NCBI RefSeq assembly: GCF_004745485.1
Contig: NZ_RHFG01000009.1
Span: forward strand, 62,001 to 126,000
DNA length: 64,000 bases
Source: Brevibacterium sp. S22
Lineage (GTDB): Bacteria > Actinomycetota > Actinomycetes > Actinomycetales > Brevibacteriaceae
Direction of reading: 5' to 3'
Shown: positions 48,411-57,198 of the stretch, one piece after another
Layout: the number at the start of each line of letters is the position of its first letter
Position numbering within the stretch: the stretch's first letter is position 1
Translations under genes and position numbers: made by a program
Notes under the pieces: model-generated
Seen by the model: the letters and a program-made list of their open reading frames with translations, nothing else
Told to the model about the DNA's origin: nothing
Database searches by the model: none

Positions 48411-49901
48411 ATGTCGACTCCTCCCGCCCGTCCGGGCAAGATCATCGCCGTCCATGTGGCCTATGAGTCCCGTGCCGCGCAGCGCGGTAAGCGGCCCGCC
48501 CAACCGTCCTACTTCCTCAAAGCCGCCAGCTCCGTGGCCGCAACAGGGGAGACCATCGAACGTCCCGCCGGAACCTCGCTTCTCGCCTTCGAAGGTGAGG
48601 TCGCCATCGTCATCGGAACTCCCGCCCGCAACGTGACTGAGGCAGACGCCTGGTCGCATGTGGCAGGCGTGACCGCGTCGAATGACTTCGGTCTCTACGA
48701 CATGAAGACCCCGGACAAGGGGTCGAACCTGCGTTCGAAGAGCCGTGACGGATTCACTCCGCTGGGCCCCGAACTCATCCCCGCCGCCGAGGCGGCCCCC
48801 GATTCCCTGCGCCTGCGCACCTGGGTCAACGGCGAAGTCGTCCAAGATGACGGCACGCGCGCCGAGCAGCTCATCTTCACCCTCCCGCGCATCGTCGCGG
48901 ACCTCAGCCAGCATCTGACCCTCGACGCCGGGGACGTCATCCTCACCGGTACCCCGGCCGGATCCTCCGTCGTCGTCCCCGGTGACACGGTCGAGGTCGA
49001 GGTCACGGCCGCCTCAGCGAACGGGGAGGAACTGAGCTCCGGCCGGCTGACCACCACCGTCGTCGAGGGCCCCGGCGACTTCGATGAAGACCTCGGCAGC
49101 ATTCCCGCGGTCGATGAAGCTCTGATCGTCGACGCGTGGGGATCGCGCGAGGCGGCCGGACTCGCGGCCAGCGATAGCGAATCGGATGGCACCAGCGCAG
49201 CGGACGGCAGCCTCGGCGAAGATCTCGTCGCTCGGCTCACCGAAGCCCCGACCGCCGGCCTGTCGGCTCAGCTGCGCTCGCGCGGACTCAACAATGTCGT
49301 CATCGAGGGTGTCGCGCCGCTGCAGCCGGGTGCGAAGATCGTCGGCACTGCAAAGACACTGCGCTTCGTGCCCAACCGCGAGGACCTCTTCAAGTCCCAC
49401 GGCGGCGGCTACAACGCGCAGAAGCGAGCCTTCGACTCGATCCGCCCCGGCGAGGTCGTCGTCATCGAAGCCAGGGGCGAATCGGGCTCCGGCACACTCG
49501 GCGACATCCTCGCCCTGCGCGCGAAATCCCTCGGAGCAGCGGGAGTCGTCACCGACGGGGGAGTCCGCGACTCCGCCGAGGTGGCCGGCATCCTGCCCGT
49601 GTTCGCCACCGCACAGCACCCTGCCGTGCTCGGTCGCCGTCACGTTCCGTGGGAGTCGGACGTAGCCGTGGCCTGCGGAAACGCCACCGTCCTGCCCGGC
49701 GATGTCATCGTCGCCGATGACGACGGAGCCATCGTCATCCCCCGCGACCTCGCTGAAGAGGTCGTCGACGCGGCGCTGACCAAGGAGATCGAGGACGGAT
49801 GGGTGGCCGAACAGGTCGCCGCCGGCAACCCGATCGAAGGGCTCTTCCCACCGAAGGGCGAATGGAAGGCGAAGTTCGACGAGTGGAAGGCCTCCCGGTG
49901 A
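48411..49901 (+). CDS. Fusion of a fumarylacetoacetate hydrolase-family domain with an RraA-like domain
   Basis: The 496-residue protein has two domains. Residues 1-225 are an FAH-fold domain: the metal-binding FEGEVAIVIG (about 61-70), NDFGLYDM, SKSRDGFTPLGPEL and LTGTPAGSSVVVPGD. Residues 270-480 are RraA-like: AKTLRFVPNREDLF, ESGSGTLGDILALRAKSLGAAGVVTDGGVRDSAEV, which carries the aldolase/decarboxylase active-site pattern. In the homoprotocatechuate pathway two FAH-type enzymes, or HpaF plus HpaG, isomerise and decarboxylate the ring-cleavage product; this protein is the only local candidate for both steps. The ATG at 48411 has GAGGTG upstream. The stop overlaps the GntR gene (GTGA). Confidence 0.8.
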   Translation: MSTPPARPGKIIAVHVAYESRAAQRGKRPAQPSYFLKAASSVAATGETIERPAGTSLLAFEGEVAIVIGTPARNVTEADAWSHVAGVTASNDFGLYDMKTPDKGSNLRSKSRDGFTPLGPELIPAAEAAPDSLRLRTWVNGEVVQDDGTRAEQLIFTLPRIVADLSQHLTLDAGDVILTGTPAGSSVVVPGDTVEVEVTAASANGEELSSGRLTTTVVEGPGDFDEDLGSIPAVDEALIVDAWGSREAAGLAASDSESDGTSAADGSLGEDLVARLTEAPTAGLSAQLRSRGLNNVVIEGVAPLQPGAKIVGTAKTLRFVPNREDLFKSHGGGYNAQKRAFDSIRPGEVVVIEARGESGSGTLGDILALRAKSLGAAGVVTDGGVRDSAEVAGILPVFATAQHPAVLGRRHVPWESDVAVACGNATVLPGDVIVADDDGAIVIPRDLAEEVVDAALTKEIEDGWVAEQVAAGNPIEGLFPPKGEWKAKFDEWKASR

Positions 49902-50590
49902 CTATCGCCGCCACACTGAGCAAGGCTGAAATCGCATACCGGTGGATCCGCGAACGCGTCGCCGATCAGACCTACCAGCCCGGGCACAAGCTCGTGCTCG
50001 CGCAGATCGCTCTCGAACTCGACACCTCCGTAGTGCCGGTGCGCGAGGCCATCCGCCGGCTGGAAGCCGACGGGCTCGTGACCTTCGAGCGCAATGTGGG
50101 GGCCCGCGTGGCCATGGTCGATCAGGGTTCCTACACCCAGTCGATGGAAACGGTCGCGATCCTCGAGGGAGCAGCCGTCGCCCAAGCGCAGGGCCACCTC
50201 GGTGCCGGTGATCTCGATGCGGCGGAGCAGATCAACGATCGGATGCGGGCGCTGCTGGACGATTTCGATCCCGCCGAATTCACCCGACTCAACCACGAGT
50301 TCCACGAAACGCTCTACCGGCGCTGTCCGAACGAACGGCTGTGCACCCTCGTCGAACTCGAATGGGACCGGCTCAATCACTTGCGGGATTCGACGTTCTC
50401 CTTCGTTCCCGAACGGGCCCTGGAGTCGGTGGAAGAGCACTCGCGCATCGTCGCCCTCATCCGGGCCCGCGCCTCGGCGCAGGAGATCGAACGGGCCGTG
50501 CGCGAACACCGATCGGCCACACTGCACAGCTTCCAGAACTCCCAGACGACCACCGCAGCATCAGCTGCAGATGTGACTACAGATTCGTAG
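49898..50590 (+). CDS. GntR-family regulator, FCD type
   Basis: The 230-residue protein has an N-terminal winged helix (about 5-72; AYRWIRERVADQTYQPGHKLVLAQIALELDTSVVPVREAIRRLEADGLV). A helical FCD domain (about 80-215) follows, with the metal-ligand region FTRLNHEFHETLYRRC and the late His in EEHSRIVALI. The GTG start overlaps the FAH-RraA stop. As the only regulator inside the homoprotocatechuate cluster it should sense a pathway compound and bind the repeated TCATATACGATCTG sites. Confidence 0.88.
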   Translation: MTIAATLSKAEIAYRWIRERVADQTYQPGHKLVLAQIALELDTSVVPVREAIRRLEADGLVTFERNVGARVAMVDQGSYTQSMETVAILEGAAVAQAQGHLGAGDLDAAEQINDRMRALLDDFDPAEFTRLNHEFHETLYRRCPNERLCTLVELEWDRLNHLRDSTFSFVPERALESVEEHSRIVALIRARASAQEIERAVREHRSATLHSFQNSQTTTAASAADVTTDS

Positions 50591-50602
50591 AAAGGACCAG
50601 TC

Positions 50603-52108
50603 ATGACACAGTCCACAACCCCGCCGGCAGGACTGCCGGAGAAGATCCGCCACTACATCGGCGGGCAGTTCGTCGACTCCATCGACGGGGAGGAATTCGA
50701 CGTCCTCAACCCAGTGACGAATGAGTCCTACATCACCGCAGCCTCGGGCAAGAAGGCCGATATCGAAGCGGCCGTGACGGCGGCGAAGACAGCCTTCGAC
50801 GAGGGCCCGTGGCCGACGATGCTGCCCCGCGAACGCGCCCGGATCCTCTACCGGATCGCCGACATCGTCGAGTCCCGCAAGGACGAACTCGCCGCGATGG
50901 AGTCCTTCGACTCCGGCCTGCCGATCACCCAGGCCAAGGGTCAGGCGGCACGTGCTGCGGAGAACTTCCGCTTCTTCGCCGACCTCATCGTCGCCCAAGT
51001 CGACGACGCCTTCAAGGTTCCCGGCCGCCAGGCGAACTACGTCAACCGCAAGCCCATCGGCGTGGCCGGGCTCATCACCCCGTGGAACACCCCATTCATG
51101 CTCGAGTCGTGGAAGCTCGGCCCGGCGATCGCCACCGGCAACACCGTCGTGCTCAAGCCTGCTGAGTTCACTCCGCTCTCGGCCTCGCTGTGGCCGGGCA
51201 TCTTCGAAGAGGCCGGACTGCCCACCGGCGTGTTCAATATGGTCAACGGCTTCGGCGAAGAGGGCTACGCCGGAGACTCGCTCGTCAAGCACCCGGACGT
51301 TCCCCTCATCTCCTTCACCGGCGAATCGAGCACGGGACAGACGATCTTCGCCAACGCCGCTCCCTGGCTCAAAGGCCTGTCGATGGAGCTCGGGGGCAAG
51401 TCCCCAGCTGTGGTCTTCGCCGACGCGGACCTCGAGGCTGCCGTCAACGCGACGATCTTCGGCGTCTTCTCGCTCAACGGGGAACGCTGCACCGCCGGTT
51501 CGCGCATCCTCGTCGAGGAATCGATCTACGATGAATTCGTCGAGCGCTATGCCGCCCAGGCCAAGCGTGTGAAGGTGGGTCTGCCCTCGGATCCCGACAC
51601 CGAGGTGGCCGCGCTCGTCCACCCCGAACACTTCGAGAAGGTCATGTCCTACGTCGAGATCGGCAAGACCGAGGCCCGCCTCGTCGCCGGCGGCGGACGC
51701 CCCGAAGGATTCGAGACCGGCAACTTCGTCGAACCGACCGTCTTCGCCGACGTCGCCCCCGACGCCCGGATCTTCCAGGAGGAGATCTTCGGGCCCGTCG
51801 TCGCGATCACCCCGTTCTCCTCCGACGAGGAGGCCCTGGAGCTTGCGAACAACACGAAGTACGGACTCGCCGCCTATATCTGGACCTCGGATCTCAAGCG
51901 AGCGCACAACTTCTCGCAGGCCGTGGAGTCGGGCATGGTGTGGCTGAACTCGAACAACGTCCGCGACCTGCGCACCCCCTTCGGCGGCGTCAAGGCCTCG
52001 GGGCTGGGCCACGAGGGCGGCTACCGCTCGATCGACTTCTACACGGAACAGCAGTCCGTGCACATCAACCTCGGCGAGGTCCACAACCCGGTCTTCGGGA
52101 AGCAGTGA
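50603..52108 (+). CDS. hpaE: 5-carboxymethyl-2-hydroxymuconate semialdehyde dehydrogenase
   Basis: A 501-residue ALDH: TPWNTPFMLESWKLGPAIATGNTVVLKPAE (about 160-189), FTGESSTGQTIF (about 236), general-base Glu in MELGGKSPAVVFADAD (about 259) and Cys in NGERCTAGSRILVEE (about 295). The closing segment is RTPFGGVKASGLGHEGGYRSIDFYTEQQSV. Its place directly before hpaD, with HpaH and HpaI after it, fixes the role: it oxidises the ring-cleavage semialdehyde with NAD. A good GAAAGGA precedes the ATG. It lies 12 bases after the regulator gene. Confidence 0.9.
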   Translation: MTQSTTPPAGLPEKIRHYIGGQFVDSIDGEEFDVLNPVTNESYITAASGKKADIEAAVTAAKTAFDEGPWPTMLPRERARILYRIADIVESRKDELAAMESFDSGLPITQAKGQAARAAENFRFFADLIVAQVDDAFKVPGRQANYVNRKPIGVAGLITPWNTPFMLESWKLGPAIATGNTVVLKPAEFTPLSASLWPGIFEEAGLPTGVFNMVNGFGEEGYAGDSLVKHPDVPLISFTGESSTGQTIFANAAPWLKGLSMELGGKSPAVVFADADLEAAVNATIFGVFSLNGERCTAGSRILVEESIYDEFVERYAAQAKRVKVGLPSDPDTEVAALVHPEHFEKVMSYVEIGKTEARLVAGGGRPEGFETGNFVEPTVFADVAPDARIFQEEIFGPVVAITPFSSDEEALELANNTKYGLAAYIWTSDLKRAHNFSQAVESGMVWLNSNNVRDLRTPFGGVKASGLGHEGGYRSIDFYTEQQSVHINLGEVHNPVFGKQ

Positions 52109-52115
52109 GGCTGAC

Positions 52116-53252
52116 ATGACCAATCGCGAAGATGTGACACTGACCTCGGCCGGCTACTACGTCAGCCAGGAGGCGCCGATCGTCACGGACAATCCCATCG
52201 CCACACCTCAGGCGAGTCCGCCCGACATCCTCCGCTGCGCCTATATGGAACTCGTCGTCACCGACCTCGCCGCCTCGCGGGAGTTCTACGTCGACGTGCT
52301 CGGACTCTATGTCACCGAAGAGGACGAGAACACGCTCTACCTGCGTTCGACGGAGGAGTTCATCCACCACAATCTCGTCCTGCGAAAGGGCGAGGTCGCT
52401 GCTGTGGCCGCGTTCTCCTACCGGGTTCGCAGCCCGGAAGAGCTCGACAAGGCGGTGGCCTTCTACACCGAACTCGGCTGCGATGTCCGCCGCAGTCCCG
52501 ACGGCTTCGTCAAAGGCGTGGGCGACTCCGTGCGTGTGGTTGATCCGCTCGGCTTCCCGTACGAGTTCTTCTTTCAGTCCGATCACGTCGAGCGCATGTC
52601 CTGGCGTTATGACCTGCACATCCCCGGCGAACTCGTCCGCCTCGACCACTTCAACCAGGTCACCCCGGATGTGCCGCGGGCGGTGAAGTACATGCAGGAC
52701 CTCGGCTTCCGCGTCACCGAGGACATCCAGGACGAGGAGGGCACGGTCTACGCTGCGTGGATGCGTCGCAAACCGTCGGTCCATGACACGGCGATGACCG
52801 GCGGCGACGGACCGCGCATGCACCATGTCTGCTTCGCCACTCACGAGAAGCACAACATCCTCGCCATCTGCGACAAGCTCGGTGCGCTGCGCCGGTCCGA
52901 TGCGATCGAACGCGGTCCCGGCCGGCACGGAGTCTCGAACGCGTTCTACCTCTACCTGCGCGACCCCGACGGCCACCGCGTCGAGGTCTACACGCAGGAC
53001 TACTACACCGGCGATCCGGACAACCCGGTCGTCACCTGGGATGTCCACGACAATCAGCGCCGCGACTGGTGGGGCAACCCCGTCGTGCCCTCGTGGTACA
53101 CGGACGCCTCCCTCGTCCTCGACCTCGACGGCAATCCACAGCCCGTACACGCACGCACGGATGATTCGGAGATGGCCGTGACGATCGGCGCGGACGGGTT
53201 CTCCTACACCCGCGCGGATGAGAACGAGGGCAAGCTGGGCAACCAGCTCTGA
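52116..53252 (+). CDS. hpaD: Homoprotocatechuate (3,4-dihydroxyphenylacetate) 2,3-dioxygenase
   Basis: The 378-residue extradiol dioxygenase opens the ring of homoprotocatechuate. It is closely similar to the structurally known Brevibacterium fuscum enzyme, with shared stretches such as ELVRLDHFNQVTPDVPR, GPGRHGVSNAFYLY and NPVVTWDVHDNQRRDWWGNPVVPSWYT. The spacing of the iron ligands (H178, H237, E290) equals that of H155, H214 and E267 in that protein. The N-terminus is about 23 residues longer. The type I vicinal-oxygen-chelate fold uses Fe(II) (Mn in some relatives). It lies 7 bases after hpaE. Confidence 0.95.
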   Translation: MTNREDVTLTSAGYYVSQEAPIVTDNPIATPQASPPDILRCAYMELVVTDLAASREFYVDVLGLYVTEEDENTLYLRSTEEFIHHNLVLRKGEVAAVAAFSYRVRSPEELDKAVAFYTELGCDVRRSPDGFVKGVGDSVRVVDPLGFPYEFFFQSDHVERMSWRYDLHIPGELVRLDHFNQVTPDVPRAVKYMQDLGFRVTEDIQDEEGTVYAAWMRRKPSVHDTAMTGGDGPRMHHVCFATHEKHNILAICDKLGALRRSDAIERGPGRHGVSNAFYLYLRDPDGHRVEVYTQDYYTGDPDNPVVTWDVHDNQRRDWWGNPVVPSWYTDASLVLDLDGNPQPVHARTDDSEMAVTIGADGFSYTRADENEGKLGNQL

Positions 53253-53263
53253 AAGGACACCAC

Positions 53264-54049
53264 ATGCTTGATGAAGCGACGATCGCGACGATCGCCGACG
53301 ACCTCGCCGAGGCGGAGCGGACCCGCACGAAGATCCCGCGGCTGACCTCGCAGTTCCCGGACATGACGGTCGAGGACTCCTACGCGGTGCAGAACGAATG
53401 GCGCCGCCGCGGTGAGGCTGCCGGGCGTCGGCTGTTCGGTCACAAGATCGGCCTGACCTCGAAGCCGATGCAGCAGGCCACCGGCATCACCGAACCCGAT
53501 TACGGGGCGATCTTCGCCGACCAGGTCTATGACACCGGATCCGTGATCGATCACTCGCAGTATTCGGGTGTGCGGATCGAGGTCGAACTCGCCTTCGTGC
53601 TGCGCGAGGAGTTGGCCGGACCCGACGTCAGCCTCTTCGACGTCCTCCGCGCCACCGAATACGTCGTCCCCGCTCTCGAGGTCCTGTCCTCTCGCATCGA
53701 GATGGAGGGACGCACGATCGTCGACACCATCTCAGACAATGCGGCACTGGGTGCGATGGTCATCGGGGGGCGTCCGGTCGCCGTCGACGCCGTGGACCTG
53801 CGGCGGGTGAACGCGCTGCTCTACCGCAATGAGACGATCGAGGACTCCGGTGTCGCCGCCGCCGTTCTCGACCATCCGGCCCGCGGCATCGTGTGGTTGG
53901 CGAACAAACTCGCCGAACACGGCGACGTCCTCCGCGCAGGAGAGACCGTGCTGGCTGGTTCGTTCACCCGCCCCATGTGGGTCCATCCGGGAGACACCGT
54001 CCACGCCGACTATGGAGAGTTGGGAGTCATCACATGCCGTTTCGAATAG
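53264..54049 (+). CDS. hpaH: 2-oxohept-3-ene-1,7-dioate hydratase
   Basis: The 261-residue protein belongs to the FAH-related hydratase family (HpaH/MhpD). Segments include GHKIGLTSKPMQQATGITEPDYGAIFADQ (about 48-76), VRIEVELAFVLREELAG with the metal-binding E-x-E (about 105), LEVLSSRIEMEGRTIVDTISDNAALGAMVIGG (about 138-170), and LAGSFTRPMWVHPGDTVHADYGELG at the end. It adds water to the decarboxylated intermediate to give the substrate of HpaI. It has GAAAGGA before the ATG, and it overlaps hpaI by 16 bases. Confidence 0.92.
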   Translation: MLDEATIATIADDLAEAERTRTKIPRLTSQFPDMTVEDSYAVQNEWRRRGEAAGRRLFGHKIGLTSKPMQQATGITEPDYGAIFADQVYDTGSVIDHSQYSGVRIEVELAFVLREELAGPDVSLFDVLRATEYVVPALEVLSSRIEMEGRTIVDTISDNAALGAMVIGGRPVAVDAVDLRRVNALLYRNETIEDSGVAAAVLDHPARGIVWLANKLAEHGDVLRAGETVLAGSFTRPMWVHPGDTVHADYGELGVITCRFE

Positions 54050-54822
54050 ACCTTCCGCAGACCTTTGCCGACCGGGTCGCCGGCCTCGCCGAAGGCGAGT
54101 ACTTGGCCGGGATGTGGGTGTGCTCGGGTTCGCCCGTGGCCGCCGAGATCGCCGCGGCCTCCGGAATGCAGTGGGTGCTCATCGACGCCGAGCACTCGCC
54201 GATCGGCCTCGAGACCACGTTGAGCCTGCTGCGCGCCATGAACGGCTACCCGGCCACCCCGGTGGTGCGCGTGCCGGTGAACGACCGGGTGCTCATCAAG
54301 CAGTACCTCGACCTCGGCGCGCAGAATCTGCTCGTGCCGATGGTCGACACGAAGACCGACGCCGAGGCGGCCGTGGCGTCCGTCCGCTACCCGCCGAAAG
54401 GCGTGCGCGGAGTCGGTTCGGCCCTGGCCAGGGCCTCCCGGTGGAATGCCGTGGACGGCTACCTCGGTCGGGCCGAGGAGCTCGTGTCCCTGACCGTGCA
54501 GATCGAGTCGGCGACCGCAGTCGACAATGCCGCCGAGATCGCTGCGGTCGACGGCATCGACGGTGTCTTCGTCGGACCTTCGGACCTGGCCGCGTCGATG
54601 GGCCTGCTCGGTCAGCAGACGCACCCGGACGTCACCGCAGCGGTGACGCGGACGTTTGAGGCTGTGCGCGCTGCGGGCAAACCCGTCGGTGTCAACGCCT
54701 TCGACCCTGACCAGGCACGGAAGTACCTGGAGGCGGGCGCCTCGTTCGTCCTCGTCGGTGCCGATGTCGGCCTGATGATGAACGGCGCCCGCGCCTGGGC
54801 GAAGGAATGGGTGCAGGACTGA
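54034..54822 (+). CDS. hpaI: 4-hydroxy-2-oxoheptane-1,7-dioate aldolase
   Basis: A 262-residue class II pyruvate aldolase of the HpcH/HpaI family. AGMWVCSGSPVAAEIAAASGMQWVLIDAEHSPIGLE (about 22-57) includes the catalytic His, and PVVRVPVNDRVLIKQYLDLGAQNLLVPMVDTK (about 75-106) contains the pyruvate-binding Arg. The metal ligands fall in TVQIESATAV (Glu) and GIDGVFVGPSDLAASMG (Asp). It cleaves its substrate to pyruvate and succinic semialdehyde. It is the last gene before a strong terminator. The ATG at 54034 is the first in the family's usual frame; upstream ORF starts lie within hpaH. Confidence 0.93.
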   Translation: MPFRIDLPQTFADRVAGLAEGEYLAGMWVCSGSPVAAEIAAASGMQWVLIDAEHSPIGLETTLSLLRAMNGYPATPVVRVPVNDRVLIKQYLDLGAQNLLVPMVDTKTDAEAAVASVRYPPKGVRGVGSALARASRWNAVDGYLGRAEELVSLTVQIESATAVDNAAEIAAVDGIDGVFVGPSDLAASMGLLGQQTHPDVTAAVTRTFEAVRAAGKPVGVNAFDPDQARKYLEAGASFVLVGADVGLMMNGARAWAKEWVQD

Positions 54823-54825
54823 ACA

Positions 54826-54867
54826 CACGTCATCCCCGACCACAGACTTGCGGTCGGGGATGACGTG
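54826..54867. terminator. Bidirectional terminator after the hpa operon
   Basis: A perfect 16-bp stem (54826-54841 with 54852-54867, left arm CACGTCATCCCCGACC) with a 10-base loop. It lies between convergent genes. Confidence 0.85.
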
Positions 54868-54880
54868 CATTCACTCTCTC

Positions 54881-56806
54881 CTATTCTCTGTCGCGGCGAC
54901 TGCCGGAGATCAGCAGGATCGTGGATCCGAGGCCGACGAGGACGATGCCCAAGCCGATGAGCATGCCGTTGCCGGTTGTGCCTGTGCGAGGCAGCTCGGC
55001 CGGTGGGGCCGGGGCCGCGGGAGTCTCAGCGACCGGTTGGGTCTCCGGCTCCTCCGGAGCTTCGGGAGACTCAGGGGCCTCAGGCTGCTCGGGAGGAGCG
55101 CTCGGCTGCTCGGGCGGAGCCGGCGGCGAGTTCGGTTCCTCTGGCGGTGCCGGGGGAGTGTTCGGCTCCTCCTCGGGCGGGCGGTGCACGGTTTCAGCCG
55201 GCACGCCCCAGTCACTCGTCCACTTCGCATTGACGTCGCTGCCCTCGATCGTCGTCACATAGGTGACCCAGCCGACGGGCATATCGATCGGCTCAGTGCT
55301 GATCTCGACGTGGCCCTCTTCATCGGCGATGACGGTGAAGTCCTGCACGGACAGCTCCGTGCCGTCGGGCTCCTTCGACTGCGCGGGTTCGTTCTCCACA
55401 TGGTAGGCGGTGATGGTGAGCACGGCTTCGGAGCCGGGGCGCAGGCCGGTCACGGCCACCTCGTCGTGGGTCGATGTTCCCTCAAGCACCGCCTCGGTGT
55501 CGGCGGTCGGGGTCCAGGGGACGAAGCCGGTCTCACGGGGTTGGCCGTGGATTCCCTTCCATTCCTGCGTCGCTTTGTCCCCGGCGATCGTCTCGGTGAA
55601 GTACAGCCAGCCGCGGAAGTCCTCGGGCACGGTGACCTCACCGGAGGTGTGAGCGCCGTTGCCGACGTCCTTCGAGGTCACGGACCCGATTTCGCGAGCG
55701 TCGTCGTTCTTCGTGCCCTGCTTCGGCTTCGTCGCCGTCTGCCACAGGGTGTGTTCGACGGTGACCGTGTGGTCGCCGATGAGGCCGGAGACGGTGAAAT
55801 CGTCGGTGACCGTCTCGCCTGGTGTCGGTGTCTGGTCGGAGATCTCGGTGGTCACCTTCGGCTGGGAGCTCAGCTCCAGTGCCACCTTGTCCGTGACGGA
55901 ATCGGGGGTGTCCGGGGTGATGACACGCTGTACCCGCGTCCCGGACGTCGGTTCGAAGACGCGCACGGACTGCGGAGCGACCTTCGCCGAGGCGGTCACG
56001 GACAGATTGCCGGGCGCGCTCGCCTGCAGCGTCGTGGTCACGGGCTCCTTCTCCGTGGTCAGGGTCGTCGGGGCATCCGTTGCCCCGGTGGCTTCGAGCT
56101 TGATCGCGATACCGGGAACCTGTGCCCCGGAGGCGCTGGTCAGCGAGATCGCCAGCGTCGCCTCATCCGTAGGGGTGCCGAGGCTTTTCGGACCTGATGC
56201 CCAGGAGTCAGGAGAAGCGGCGGACTCCGGGGCGGCGTGGGGGTCGAGCACAGGCATCCTCAGCACCGGTTCGAGGCTGATGTCGAGGGTGTAGGGACCC
56301 GCATACTTCTTCGCCTCCGCGAGGATCTTCGCATGCTGCTTCGCGGCACCGGAGAACTTCTTGCCCAGGTCAGCCGGTTTCTGCGGCGGCACCTTGTGGT
56401 CGTGGGGCAGTGCTTTGTCGAGGCGGGCCACGGCACTCAGCGCCGCCTGCACATCCTTCGACTTCGATCCCGAGTATTCGTGCAGCGCCCACGCGGTGCG
56501 GGACGAGGTGACCTTCTCGGCCGACGAGCCCTTGAAATACTTCGGCAGCGGAGACTTCTTTCCCGCATCGATGCAGTAGGCGGAAGTGTCTGGGAATGTG
56601 CGGTAGGAGCCGTACCAGGTCTTGCCCTGTTCTGCGTGGTGCCAGATCCCCGGCCCATAGGCACCGGGAGCGCTGTGCACCGGAGCCTCGCCGAGGCTGA
56701 CCGGCGGTCCCGCGGCCATGGCTGGTCCCAGCCCGATGAGAGAAGCGACTGTGATGACGATGAGGAGCAGCGCGGTGCGCAGCGATGTGAGTCTGAGAGT
56801 AGTCAT
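54881..56806 (-). CDS. Sortase-anchored surface protein with thioester-like N-terminus and VaFE-like repeats
   Basis: A 641-residue protein with a signal peptide (about 1-33). An N-terminal domain (about 35-185) contains TSAYCIDAGKKSPLP and SSRTAWALHEYSG, which resemble the Cys and TQ-A-W segments of thioester adhesin domains. Beta-rich repeats (about 200-540) follow, with TPGETVTDDFTVSGLIGDHTVTVEHTLW and the FVPWTPT/TYVTTIEGS strand pattern of VaFE-type repeats. A Pro/Glu stalk (about 550-600) comes next, then LPRTG, a span and RRDRE. It is likely an adhesin on the cell wall. The start at 56806 gives a proper signal peptide; longer ORF readings do not. Confidence 0.8.
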   Translation of the reverse strand: MTTLRLTSLRTALLLIVITVASLIGLGPAMAAGPPVSLGEAPVHSAPGAYGPGIWHHAEQGKTWYGSYRTFPDTSAYCIDAGKKSPLPKYFKGSSAEKVTSSRTAWALHEYSGSKSKDVQAALSAVARLDKALPHDHKVPPQKPADLGKKFSGAAKQHAKILAEAKKYAGPYTLDISLEPVLRMPVLDPHAAPESAASPDSWASGPKSLGTPTDEATLAISLTSASGAQVPGIAIKLEATGATDAPTTLTTEKEPVTTTLQASAPGNLSVTASAKVAPQSVRVFEPTSGTRVQRVITPDTPDSVTDKVALELSSQPKVTTEISDQTPTPGETVTDDFTVSGLIGDHTVTVEHTLWQTATKPKQGTKNDDAREIGSVTSKDVGNGAHTSGEVTVPEDFRGWLYFTETIAGDKATQEWKGIHGQPRETGFVPWTPTADTEAVLEGTSTHDEVAVTGLRPGSEAVLTITAYHVENEPAQSKEPDGTELSVQDFTVIADEEGHVEISTEPIDMPVGWVTYVTTIEGSDVNAKWTSDWGVPAETVHRPPEEEPNTPPAPPEEPNSPPAPPEQPSAPPEQPEAPESPEAPEEPETQPVAETPAAPAPPAELPRTGTTGNGMLIGLGIVLVGLGSTILLISGSRRDRE

Positions 56807-57198
56807 GGACCGATTCGACACGGGATCTGTCTGTCGGGCCAGGGTCGTTCGGTGGCCTGTGGACAGCGCTTCGCGCATCCACAGGAACTGACGTCTGAGT
56901 CGACGACGTGCTGCTCGACGCCGAGTGGGGGAGTGCGGCCGGGGATGAACGGCAGTATCGAGGCGATCGGGGCAGCAGTGGGATGTACTGAGGCGGCATC
57001 TCGGCCATCTGGCCGCGCAGCCGACTGTGCGCCTTCGTCCACAGCAGAAAATGTTCGAGTGGGCCTTGGCGAGTCGTCCGAAGAAGGTGGCAGTCGGCTG
57101 AAGTGTTGCTGGACGGATACACCATGAGGCCGTTGCCGGAAGGCATGGACTCTAGACTGAGGTGAGCGGAATTTCCCCCCATTGCAGAAGGACGAGCT
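56807..57198. other. 392-base intergenic region between divergent genes
   Basis: No convincing gene is visible; the ORFs on both strands have poor codon usage. It must carry the promoters of the surface protein (left) and PrsW-like protein (right). TAGACT at 57153-57158 is a possible -10 for the latter, about 40 bases before its ATG, but no matching -35 is clear. Confidence 0.5.
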
